A DNA stretch of 25,671 nucleotides from Poteriospumella lacustris (taxonomy: Eukaryota; Sar; Chrysophyceae; Chromulinales; Dinobryaceae): positions 30,666-56,336 of the forward strand of contig SMOI01000213.1 in NCBI GenBank assembly GCA_008000375.1, read 5' to 3'. A program made the translations under genes and the position numbers. This document shows, in pieces, positions 1 through 9,027 of this stretch. Position 1 is the first letter of the stretch, and the number at the start of each line of letters is the position of its first letter. The notes beneath the pieces are model-generated. The model saw only the letters and a list, made by a program, of their open reading frames with translations, was not told the DNA's origin and ran no database searches.

Positions 1-1709
1 GCTTCGGCGAGGGCTTTGTTCGCCGCGATGCACTCGCGGGGAATCGTGTACTTCACGCCGATGATGTCGGAGGCGAAATACTGAATAAACGCGCGAATAC
101 TCGCCGGTGTGACCTTCAACGCTGTACCAGCAATACACAGACGATGAAAGGTAAGAGACCCGCGAGTCGCGAAGGGGGCAGTACTGCAGAGCACTTACGG
201 GCGGGTCGGGCACTTCGGAATTCGTTCCCATCGCCTGCTGCAGACGATGTCGCTGGTGTGTCCCGAAACTGAGGATCCGAGCTGTCGCTAACGGTCCGAT
301 CGACCGAGGATAGAGAACCCGACGTCAACGACAACAGCACACACGTTTGCCATCGCTGAAACAAGCGACCTTCGACCTCCCGCGAGTCCTCGATGAAGTC
401 GAAGTAATCCTGCTCGATCTTCTTCTGCTTCGTCATGCGGTCCGCAATCCTAATCAAAGGAGGGAGGAAGGGTCACGCATCAACCGTATACACAAACACC
501 GCACACGCAGCTTACCAGTTGCAGAAGGACTTCCAGCTGAGCTCAGATTCGATGTTGTCAAGCTCCGAATGCTGCGGCAAGTCGTTGTAGCTGTACAGGA
601 TACGATAGAATTCCTTTTTACGATCCTTTTGATCTTTCCATTCGAATTCGGGCTCCAATTGCATGAATTGCTTCGAGGCGATGCCGTAGAGGATATCCAT
701 CCGCTTCAGTCGATCTTGCAGCGCCAATATCGACGCGTCCTGCAAAATCAACTTATCAGGCGCGACGCAGAACTCTTCGGTACTCGAAACGGAGAACTTG
801 TTCTTCCGGTTGGAGCTTTCTTCGAAATTCTGCAGGTACAACTGGGCCTTGCGCTGCCGACCATCGATCACCCTGCACGACAACAACGACAACGAGCGCC
901 ACCGGTGAGGGCGAATCGATCGATTGGGTCGGTACTCTTCATCGACGTTCTTACCCTCCAATCTCTTCGGAAAGCTTTTCATACAAACGGCACCGCTCAA
1001 TACGATACCAGGCCTACGGAAGCGACAAGCACGCACCCCACCCGTTAGTACCAACGAAATCGACAGAGAAAATGAAAGAAAAAGCAAAATACCTGGAGGT
1101 GGAACTTTGGGATAGCTGTTTTCAATCCCCAAGATATTAATTGCCGTTCCTGCCTTTCATATTCTGCGATTTGGTCAGTGGTTTTCTTTTGATACTTCGT
1201 CCAAGCACGGCTGGTGTATTGCACTTCTTGTTGCAACCTGCTGCGGTAGCTCTTCAAAGTTGATTTAATAGCACGTTCCTAAATGTGAACCAACAAAGAA
1301 TAATGAATTATTCTGGACACAGCGGACCTGGAGGACTTACCTCAGCGGTCTCCTTGGTGAACCAACCGAAAATGGTATTCTTGATGGGCTGGCTGGGTGT
1401 AGGCTTCATCGGTGCGGTAGTCAAAGGAGTTTTTCCAATGATGCGTTCATACAATGACCGCTGATCTGCAGAAGCCATTATCATTCTTTTCTTTTCGACG
1501 GCTGGCGCTTTCTTCGCAGATTTGTTACTCGCGGAGGAATGTGTTCGCGTTCGTGAACGAGTCCGCTGAATATTGGAACGTCGAAGATCATCCTTCGCGA
1601 GAACATCATCGAAAGTCACCAAATCATGATTATTGACTGTGGACCGCGATGAGGTGGACTCCAGGCGAATCTTTTCCACCGAAATACTGATGGGATTGGA
1701 TTCGTCCAT
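1..1709 (-). CDS. Unidentified multi-exon protein, C-terminus cut by window edge
   Basis: I do not recognise this protein. My model has six exons: 1341-1709, 1093-1278, 955-1013, 516-872, 199-449 and 1-121 (running off the window), about 447 codons so far. All five introns are GT-AG, 62 to 82 bp, and the frame is kept across every junction. The start at 1709 opens MDESNPIS; the frame stays open upstream to 1802, and a possible acceptor (GTGCAG) sits just before the ATG, so a 5' leader intron or a longer N-terminus is possible. The first 90 residues are Ser/Thr/Arg rich and likely disordered. From about residue 125 the protein is charged and helical (QIAEYERQERQLISWGLK, ILALQDRLKRMDILYG), without membrane segments or a signal peptide. 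The stretch at 199-345 is less well conserved-looking and might hide another intron. Confidence 0.7.
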
Positions 1710-2631
1710 GTTGGATACTGCACGAGCAAAAGAAACAAAGAAAAATCCAAAGAATTCTTTTTTGATCCACCAAAGGTCAAGGGAAAGACTTTTGATTGCC
1801 AAACAATGCGGTCTCCGCTCAGCTTCAAGGAGCTAACTTGTTGATATCGTTCGAGTATCCCATATCATTTCCCACGGAGGTGGAACCCATCGGCGAAAAG
1901 GAACTTGCTCGGGCATCTCGGACACGGCTTTGCGGATCCGGCTTTTTTATTTCCGGGAACCCCATCATAGGTCATGATGACGATGACTCCAAAGCGTAAA
2001 CCGTAAAACGTAAACGGTAACACTTGTTCTTCTGAGTTCGACATCTTTGCCAAGATGATGGACCAGCTCCAAGAAGAACGCAAGATGTATGTACGAGGCG
2101 CGTCATGCGCAAACCCAAAAGCTTTTGGCCCAAGCTACCCAAGATATAATGCACTTCGCAGCAAAGAATGCTGAGTTAGAAGCCAACCATCCAACACAAA
2201 CGAGAATAATGTGGTTCATCATCTTCATTATCAGTTCATAAACTTCATACATATGGCGGCATTGTATCAAGAAACCACAATCGTGCATAGTTTACAGGGT
2301 GTACATACGCATATAAGTGTATGTTGCGTCGTTATGCATGTATGAAGTACGTAGCACAATTCTCTTTCGTGTGTTGTCGCTCATCAGTGAAAAACCAACC
2401 CACTTCTCGGATACAAAGGTTATCCACTTCAAGATGCGAGACAGTCAACGACGAAAACAAAGTGAGCAACACGACTCCAATTGTAACAACATACATAGAC
2501 GTATTTAGAGAATTTACACGCGTCTGTAAAGCTATGTACACGAAGGTAGCCTCTCGGGATTTTCAAAACGAACAACGAGAGCCATAAAGAAGTTGACAAA
2601 ATGAAACGAAAAACGAAAGAAAGAATCAGCC
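1710..2631. other. Intergenic region between the unidentified gene and the kinesin
   Basis: Both flanking genes run on the minus strand, so this stretch should hold the kinesin 3' UTR and the promoter and leader of the unidentified gene. It is richer in A and T than the coding regions. It contains an inverted partial copy of the kinesin tail (see 2034-2182) and a short run of near-identical heptamers at about 1993-2020. The small open frames here look like chance; no other gene is visible. Confidence 0.6.
2034..2182 (+). pseudogene. Inverted, frameshifted copy of the kinesin C-terminal coding sequence
   Basis: Read on the plus strand, this stretch matches the coding strand of the kinesin tail at about 2690-2822 almost base for base: it starts FDIFAKMMDQLQEERKMY exactly as the kinesin does. 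A 4-base insertion near 2090 (TATGTACGAG against TACGAG) then breaks the frame. Beyond the insertion the identity continues through the bases for QTQKLLAQATQDIM and stops after about 2182. I count six substitutions after the insertion and two near the left edge. No promoter, start codon or motor domain is attached, so it is a fragment and not a second kinesin gene. It lies about 510 bp from its partner in opposite orientation. Confidence 0.85.
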
Positions 2632-5067
2632 CTATTTGATTGGCGGTTCGTATAGAATGGCTTGTTGTAAGGCAATTTCCAACTCCGCATTCTTCGCTGC
2701 TAAGTGCATAATATCTTGTGTAGCTTGGGCCAAAAGCTTTTGGGTTTGCGCATGACGCGCCTCGTACATCTTGCGTTCTTCTTGGAGCTGGTCCATCATC
2801 TTGGCAAAGATGTCGAACTTGGAGTCTTCCAGCATTTTGCGATGCTCGGCGACCATTCGTTCTTGCTGTTCTTGCATCTCTCGTCGTAGCCTCGATGCTT
2901 CTGTCGACAACGACTCATTTTCTTCTTGTAATGAGGTCGATAGACCCGTTTTCTCCTGCAGTTCCTGGGCCAACCGCTCACAATCCGTCGACAATGTCTC
3001 TTGCGTAGCCAATGAGTCCGCCAATTTCCCTTCCAAATCGTCGGCATACTCATGTAATGCCTTGTAACGTTCATTCCACTCGAGGTTCTTGTTCTCTTCG
3101 ATCTTCTTCAACGACTGCAACATCTTGATTTCCGTTCGTAGCTTCTCCATTTCGCCTTGCAGCTCACTGTTAATGTTCTCGCGTACTTCCAGTCGCTCCT
3201 TTTCCAATCGATCTTTTGCATCAGCCAACTCCTTCTCGAACTCCTCTTGCAGCTTTTGTCGTTCTTCTTGCTGAATTTGTTCGCGGATTTTGTCGTTTTG
3301 ATTGAGAATACCCGCCGTAGCTACCAGTTCACCACGTTCTTCGGTGATTTCCACCTCGATTTTGTTCAGTCGCTGCTTCGCAAGGTTCATGCCCTGCTTC
3401 TTCTCTGTGAATTTCTGTCGATCTTGATCGATCTTGGTGAGCAACGGGATCATTTCGTTGGCCAACGCTTCAGCTTGTCGCTCACGTTCCCGTTGCTCTT
3501 CCTCGTTCTCACCAGTTGTTTTACCATCGTCGTTGAGTGAAAACGTATCGAATGTCGCTTGCAGCTTCTGATATTTTGCGATGTTCTCATCGAGAGATTG
3601 CTTGAGCGACATGCTCTCTTCTTTGTCTTTCTTGAGGGTCTGTTGCAGCATGGCCTTCTCGTTGGTTAACCGCTTGATGTTCTTCATGTGCACCACCTTT
3701 TGTTCCTTCACACTCTGCATCATCTGCGATATGACACTGTTCATGTTTTCTTGACGCTGCGCTTCCAGTTCTCGTGATAACCGTTCTTTCTCTTCCCAAG
3801 TATCGTGTTGTTGTTGTTCCATTTCTCTTAGCTTCTGTTCCAATTCTGGGTTGACCGTACCCGAGACGATATTGCCCTGTAGCTGCGCCTTGAGATCTTC
3901 GATTTGCTTTTGCAAGTCTCGAATCATCCGCTCCGAAGAGTCTTCGTTACGAGAAACAGCATTCTCAATGGACTTTGCACGGTTGGCGTACTTCAGTGTG
4001 GAGACAGTCTCGAGATAGTTGTAGTCAGCAGGAGATACCGCGGCGATCATCACGGTCTTGGCGTTGCCACCCAAGCTTTCTTGTAACAAACGAGTGAGCT
4101 TGGAATCACGATAGGGAATAACTTGGCCCTTCTTTGCACCTTCAGAGAGTTTGTTGATGACCGTAGATAAAGTCAGCAACGACTGATTGATCTTCGCGCC
4201 CTCTTTCAGCGTCTGCCCAGTTGCGCCAGTCTTGTCCGCGCGCTCTGATCCGGCCAAATCCACAAGATTGACTTTGGCGCGAATCATCTGCTCCCTTTGC
4301 TTGCTTTCAGATATTGCTGTGAAGATCTTTTGCTCGATTTTGAGTGTGAAAACCGAATGCGAACGCGACGACTGGTCGTTCATCTGCGTGGCTCCGACGT
4401 GCCGAACCGCATTACCCTGATAAATTAACCGTAGAACTTCGCTTGCATCGCGTACAACCTGTGAAGCAAAAGGGGGTCAGCAATAACTTCGCATTTCCAA
4501 CAGCAACAGTAGTGTGGTACGTACCAGCTCAGCAAGTCCTTCGACGAAGATGCCCTGTGTGGGGCTCTCGCGAATGTTCAGCTTCTTATCTGAAGGATTC
4601 AACAGATCCTTTACTTCTTCATTGTATACCTCCAAGAACGACACTGTGATAAGATACTGCGTCTTGGATCGATCGTTCTTTGCGTTTTGATCGATCTGTT
4701 GGAACTTCTCGGCGACCAAGACCCACAAATCATCGTTCAGTTGAGGGATGATGCCGGGATTCTCATCGTTGCCCATCATGGAGTGCGTTTTTCCTGATCC
4801 AGTTTGACCGTACGCAAAAATGGTGCCGTTGAATCCATCGAGGGCTTGAGTGACCACTGGTCTACCCAATTCGTGGTAAACTGTCTGCTGGATGGAATCA
4901 ACTCCGTACACATAATCAAAGGTGAATGTTTTTTCTTCTTGTCGACTGTCGCTTCCTCTGACTTTGATGGACTTGCCCACGATGTCGACGATGCTAGAAC
5001 AGCCCCGGTCAACTTCTTTTCGACTCAATGGTCGACATCGAACAGCGACCTTGACATTTTCATCCAT
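2632..5067 (-). CDS. N-terminal-motor kinesin with long coiled-coil tail (kinesin-2/-3-like)
   Basis: A plus-end-type microtubule motor is predicted, 789 residues in two exons (4525-5067 and 2632-4458) around a 66-bp GT-AG intron at 4459-4524; splicing restores VEGLAELVVRDASEV. The motor fills residues 1 to about 348: P-loop GQTGSGKT at 87-94, switch I NDQSSRSH at about 208-215, switch II VDLAGSE at 247-253, and the microtubule-binding YRDSKLTRLLQ stretch. The remainder, about 355-780, is charged heptad-rich coiled coil, so dimerisation is expected. I see no FHA, PH or cargo-binding domain and no lysine-rich K-loop. Motor wording (GTIFAYGQTG, SPADYNYLETVSTLKYANRAK) suits the kinesin-2/kinesin-3 group, but the subfamily is open. 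An in-frame TGA lies just upstream of the chosen ATG. Confidence 0.93.
2690..2822 (-). repeat. Parent arm of the inverted repeat, inside the kinesin gene
   Basis: This is the intact, in-frame version of the sequence copied at 2034-2182. It encodes the last part of the kinesin coiled coil, ending shortly before the stop codon at 2632-2634. Together the two arms form an inverted repeat of about 135 bp with a spacer of roughly 510 bp. Confidence 0.85.
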
Positions 5068-5649
5068 CCTATCTCACCAAGAGATTGTCAACGAGGACAA
5101 TCAGCACACTTTCACAGTCAATTCGAAATGGATGATGATTGTGTTTCCTGCCAAACAGAGCAACAATGACCTTTCAAGTTGGATTGGAACAAAGCGAGCG
5201 AGGCTGCAGCTGCTGGCGGTTGCGATTTGATTCGTTCGCGCAGCGGGGCGGGCAGAGAAGCGTTTCGCTCACATCCATGACGACGACGACCGACCGACCG
5301 ACCGACCGCACCGACGCACCGACGGACGATCAAATGTTTTTTTAGGCGAAATTTGTACTAATCTGGTAGTGAATGGACAAGTAACTGGAACATAACTCAA
5401 TAAGGATATGTACAAGGCTGGCACAACACACTCCGGCGCTTTCACGATTCGCATCCTCCCAACACCAAACACCAAGCACTCGCCCGCACGGAATCTCGAA
5501 CGGCGGCCGACCGTTCAGTTACTCCTTTATCCCAACCAAAGATTTACTTCGATCTGAATCAATAGAATCATATCTGATACATTTCTAGTGGTGAACAGTT
5601 TTGCGGTGATTTTGATTATTTCGATGAAGATTTTGTATTTCCTTCTGCA
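5068..5649. promoter_or_regulatory. Shared upstream region of the divergent kinesin and propeller genes
   Basis: The kinesin starts at 5067 on the minus strand and the next gene at 5650 on the plus strand, so both promoters and leaders must fit in 582 bp. I see no clear TATA element. A CGAC-type tetranucleotide run occupies about 5281-5330, and the last 100 bp before 5650 is rich in A and T. The role as a bidirectional promoter is inferred from gene orientation only. Confidence 0.5.
5281..5330. repeat. Short CGAC microsatellite
   Basis: The plus strand shows several tandem CGAC/CGACG units (CGACCGACCGACCGACCG), lying in the presumed kinesin leader or promoter. Confidence 0.75.
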
Positions 5650-6903
5650 ATGAAGTGGTTGTTGTTTTGTGCGACCTTGGCAGTCATAGCCGTTCAGATG
5701 GTGAGCGGTGGAACTGCAACCCATTTAAAGCATATGAATAAAGAACAACGCAAGAGAGCTGAAATTCTGGCGCGACCATCGCAATTTCGGTTACAACGGT
5801 ATCGAGAACGAGAAATAATGACAAAAGATGACGGTCGGTACATCGAGAAATTCTTTGTCCTGCGTGGAATCCTCAATCCATCCGCGATGCCGGTCAATCA
5901 AACACATACGATTATATGTTGGCGGACGAATATGTTGCGAGGGAGCCATTTACGGTACGGCTGGCTGGACATGGATCGTTTGGTGGAGGGGGTGGCGGGG
6001 AACAATGCGTCGGAGGTGATTCGCGATACCCACGACTTTCCGTTTATTCCGTATTTCCCTGGGCTTGGAGTGCCGCGGCAAAACGAAGCGCGCATCTTGG
6101 TTCTGAACAATGGTCGTATTTCGTTCACCTTCGCGGGCAACGTGAAGTATCGACACGTCACGCAGCACGTGTCCTTCGCGTCGTTGGACAAAGAAGAATT
6201 GAATTTCGAGCGTGATACGTACTGGATGAAATACGCAGGTGATCAAAAGAACTGGGCACCCTTCGAACACAACGGGCAGATGTTGTTTGTGCAGCAGTTT
6301 CAACCGATGCACGTCGTGGCCATCGATGAAACCAGTGCGATCAGTGCCAATATTGTCTCGATGAAAACGATCTCGCGTGCGTTGCACAAGGACATTTTGC
6401 CGTGGAACACGGACTTGTTCGGCAGTACCATTCGCGGCGGAACACAAGCCATTCTACTGCCGGACAACTCGTCGTATTTGGCCTTGTTCCACACGTGTGT
6501 TATCAATCCCCCGGACAAGGTCATTCTCACGTATTTCATGGGCGCAGTGGTCTTCAATGCCAGCTGGCCATTCAACCTCATCTCCATGTCGGAAGTACCG
6601 ATTTACAAGTCGGAATTGTACCGTGGCAATTGGTCGCGTGGCGGCCTGGACTATGTGCTGTTTCCCACGTCGATGTTTCTCGCCGAGCACGCGCAGTATG
6701 TCTGGGTGAGTGCAGGTCATCAAGACCGTGATGGAGTGATCATGAAACTGCATCTGAAAGGTCTGTTGGCGACGTTGAAACCGGTACAATCTCCGTCTCC
6801 TGCACGGTTCACACGCACCAGCGAAGACGGTCATGGCAGCGGCTCCGTACGCAATTCGACCTCGTATTCGGTACCGCTCTATGAATCGTTCTTATATTAT
6901 TAA
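5650..6903 (+). CDS. Secreted or luminal glycoprotein with GH130-like beta-propeller
   Basis: A single-exon frame of 417 residues. It opens with a signal peptide (MKWLLFCATLAVIAVQMVSGG), which supports the chosen start and entry into the secretory pathway. Six N-glycosylation sequons are present (N83, N119, N273, N303, N327, N402). Motifs resemble the five-bladed propeller proteins around the GH130 mannoside-phosphorylase and related glycosyltransferase group: EARILVLNNGRISFTF at 146-161, KNWAPFEHNGQMLFV at 200-214, RGGTQAILLP at 262-271 and VSAGHQDRDGVIMKL at 353-367. A role on mannose-type or other glycans in the ER, Golgi or cell surface is inferred from this resemblance; substrate and activity cannot be read from the sequence. 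There is no second membrane segment and no retention signal I recognise. The C-terminal 40 residues are Ser-rich. Confidence 0.8.
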   Translation: MKWLLFCATLAVIAVQMVSGGTATHLKHMNKEQRKRAEILARPSQFRLQRYREREIMTKDDGRYIEKFFVLRGILNPSAMPVNQTHTIICWRTNMLRGSHLRYGWLDMDRLVEGVAGNNASEVIRDTHDFPFIPYFPGLGVPRQNEARILVLNNGRISFTFAGNVKYRHVTQHVSFASLDKEELNFERDTYWMKYAGDQKNWAPFEHNGQMLFVQQFQPMHVVAIDETSAISANIVSMKTISRALHKDILPWNTDLFGSTIRGGTQAILLPDNSSYLALFHTCVINPPDKVILTYFMGAVVFNASWPFNLISMSEVPIYKSELYRGNWSRGGLDYVLFPTSMFLAEHAQYVWVSAGHQDRDGVIMKLHLKGLLATLKPVQSPSPARFTRTSEDGHGSGSVRNSTSYSVPLYESFLYY

Positions 6904-7329
6904 TATCCCCCCAGTGTGGACGTCGAGGAGGCTCTGTCTTCGCCCCTCGTCCCATCATACTACCGTTCGTATCTTTAACCGTTTCTCCCGGGCGGGGGTC
7001 TTTCCGCCGAACCTCCCACCACCCATCCCATCCTGTATACCCCTCTACCCTTTTCCCTTTCCCCCCTCACCCCGATCGCTGAACGCGGGCAAATGTGACG
7101 CGGATGTGCAGAGAGGCAGATCTGCCCCACAGGGAATCGCTGTCTCGATGACCCCCCCTCCCCCCTCCCCCCTCTCTGTCTCTTAGCTCTTTGATTTGTT
7201 CTGTTTATTCCCCTCCCCGTCGCACACCCCATCCCCCTGTATGTGTCGTGTCTGCTGTGTGCCCTCCCATTGCCTCGAATTGCGCTTGACCTTTCGTTTT
7301 GCACTCGTTCGTTGGTTCGTTTGCCCTTC

Positions 7330-7390
7330 GCTGTCCCTGCCCCTGCCCCTGCCAGTGTCTGTGTCTGTATCTGTGTCTGTGTCTGTGTGG
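7330..7390. repeat. CCCTGC then TGTCTG hexamer microsatellite
   Basis: Plus strand shows tandem CCCTGC units passing directly into TGTCTG/TATCTG units. Confidence 0.8.
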
Positions 7391-7490
7391 TCGTGCGTGT
7401 GCTTCACAGCTGTTGCCGCCAACGCGTATCGGTCGCACAACGGAGCGGCTGCAGTTCTCTCCTTCTCATCCCACCGTTCTCTTTCTCCTT

Positions 7491-7570
7491 CTCTCCCTCC
7501 CGTTTCTCTGTCTCTTTCTCTCCCTCCCGTTTCTCTGTCTCTTTCTCTCTCACCCGTTCTCTGTCTCTAT
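7491..7570. repeat. 27-bp tandem repeat, homopyrimidine-like
   Basis: Two perfect 27-bp units (7491-7517 and 7518-7544, each beginning CTCTCCCTCCCGTTTCTCTG) are followed by a degenerate third to about 7570. Almost every base is C or T on the plus strand. Confidence 0.85.
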
Positions 7571-7760
7571 CGCGGCCGCTGGTTGATGGCGGTGTGGCAG
7601 TTGAGGCTCGCACCCCCCACCTCTGTGGTGTGGGTGCATCGCTCGCTGCCCGTGTCGCTCTCTGTAGGTCGCTGCTTGTGTGTCTGTGTCTGTTTCCCCA
7701 TTCACCCCCCCCCCCGAACCGTTTCTCTATTGTCGCATCAGCCTACCAAAACCCGGTGTA

Positions 7761-7808
7761 TCGTCGTCGTTGTCGTCGTTGTCGTCGTTGTCGTCGTTGT
7801 CGTCGTTC
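7761..7808. repeat. 9-bp TGTCGTCGT tandem repeat
   Basis: About five consecutive TGTCGTCGT units on the plus strand, in the presumed 3' flank of the propeller gene. Confidence 0.85.
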
Positions 7809-8028
7809 TTGTCGGCGTCGCTCTTGTCTCGCCCGCTTCGCCTCCCACAGCTCTTCTCTGTCGCAGTGGGACGCGGTGGGAGAGCCGTGGCAGCGGTCCC
7901 CTCTTGTCTCCTCGACGCCCGTGCCCTCTCTCTCCCCTGTCTCTCTCTCTGTGTGTGTCTCGCGGTGTGTGTGTATTTGTAGTACAAAGGCCATCCGCTT
8001 CGGTTGTTGTCTTGCCGCAGTGTGCGGT

Positions 8029-8130
8029 GCTCCATTCTCGTTGGTGTTGACGTGTGTCTCGTGCGTGTCTCGTGTGTGTGTGTCGTGTATGTGTGTGTCG
8101 TGTGTGTGCGCAGTGGTCTGTGTGTGGCGC
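8029..8130. repeat. GTGTGTCTCG-type microsatellite
   Basis: Imperfect GTGTGT runs separated by CTC or CGT on the plus strand. Confidence 0.7.
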
Positions 8131-8430
8131 ACGAGTGATGTGGCCCATTCGACCCGCGTACCACCGGCCCTGTTATCGTCGGACCTGTTATTCGTTTGGC
8201 GATGGGTTGTTGCTCCAGCGGTCTCTCGCAGAGGTAGCGCAGCCCCCGTGGTAGTCGTAGTATGTGCAGGAGAGACGTGTGCAGCGGGTCTGCCCCCACC
8301 GCGTGACCGATGATGTAACTTTAGAAGCGTAGCAGTAGACAACAGCCAGCAGCCGTCGATGGACGAACGACGCTTGCTTGTGACGTGTTCAGAGGTGTGT
8401 TTTCAGTGTTTGTTTTGGGTGACGAGGGGT

Positions 8431-8490
8431 TACAGCGACAGCGACAGCGACAGCGACACAGCAGCGACACAGCAGAGCAGCGACAGCCGC
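8431..8490. repeat. ACAGCG hexamer microsatellite
   Basis: Tandem ACAGCG units on the plus strand, followed by CAGCGAC variants. This is the first strong element of the purine and A rich side of the composition switch. Confidence 0.8.
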
Positions 8491-8979
8491 GCGCGTTGGC
8501 ACTGACGGTGGACGTGGTGGTCGGGCGGTACCGTGTAACGTGTACCGAGTGTATATAGTATATGTATATGCAGAGGCGGAGGACGAGACAGGGAGAGAGG
8601 GAGGGAGAGAGAGGGAGAGCGGAACGACTGGCGCAGGGAACGACGAAGAAGGACAGCGCGGGCGGTCGACTGGGTCGACTGGGCCGGCGAGGACCGATCC
8701 GACCAGCGCCGCCTGTCGCCAGAGCGAACTACAGCGACAGTGACAGTGACAGCGACGGTGACATGGCCGACGGACGCACCGCCCCGCCCCGCACCGGTCC
8801 AACCGACGCAGAAGCAACAGAAAACACAGCACAACGACAGCGACACACCAGCGACACCGAAACAAAAACAAATTAAACACACAGCGAAACAAAAGACAAA
8901 CAAAACAAAACAGACGACGAAACGCCACGACACGCCACGCCACGACACGACGAGACGCACAGTGATGTGCGCACGTCGC

Positions 8980-9009
8980 AGTGGCGGTGGCGGTGGCGGT
9001 GGCGGTGGA
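8980..9009. repeat. GGCGGT hexamer microsatellite just past the TOR stop
   Basis: Four to five GGCGGT units on the plus strand, about 20 bp downstream of the TOR stop codon in the TOR direction. Confidence 0.85.
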
Positions 9010-9027
9010 AGCGGCAAGCGTCCACCT

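Larger units (their letters stand above)
6904..9027. other. Low-complexity convergent intergenic region
   Basis: The propeller gene ends at 6903 on the plus strand and TOR ends at 9028 on the minus strand, so this 2.1 kb must hold both 3' ends. It is made of microsatellite-like sequence. From about 6904 to 8340 the plus strand is pyrimidine and GT rich (7501-7560 has a single A); from about 8410 to 8960 it is A, C and G rich (8881-8940 has no T). Long open frames occur in several frames because stop codons are rare in such sequence, but their translations are simple Ser, Leu, Val or Arg runs with no domain. I see no RNA gene. Confidence 0.75.

Noticed and set aside
347-1048. Plus-strand frame of 233 codons opposite the unidentified gene
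   Set aside because: The minus strand gives a spliced protein with five consistent introns. The plus frame crosses those introns and has no recognisable content.
2034-2182. A second functional kinesin gene on the plus strand
   Set aside because: Only the tail fragment is present, it is frameshifted by a 4-base insertion, and no motor sequence lies upstream.
7196-8313. Overlapping open frames on the plus strand in the low-complexity region
   Set aside because: The sequence is microsatellite and pyrimidine rich, so stop codons are rare. The products are simple Ser, Leu, Val and Cys runs in more than one frame at once.
8389-9017. Minus-strand frames downstream of the TOR stop
   Set aside because: Translations are hydrophobic or Arg-rich simple sequence in several frames, and the region is best explained as TOR 3' UTR and spacer.
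6904-9027. CRISPR array or mobile element in the repeat-rich spacer
   Set aside because: Repeats are short-period microsatellites without spacers of regular length, terminal inverted repeats, target-site duplications or transposase sequence.
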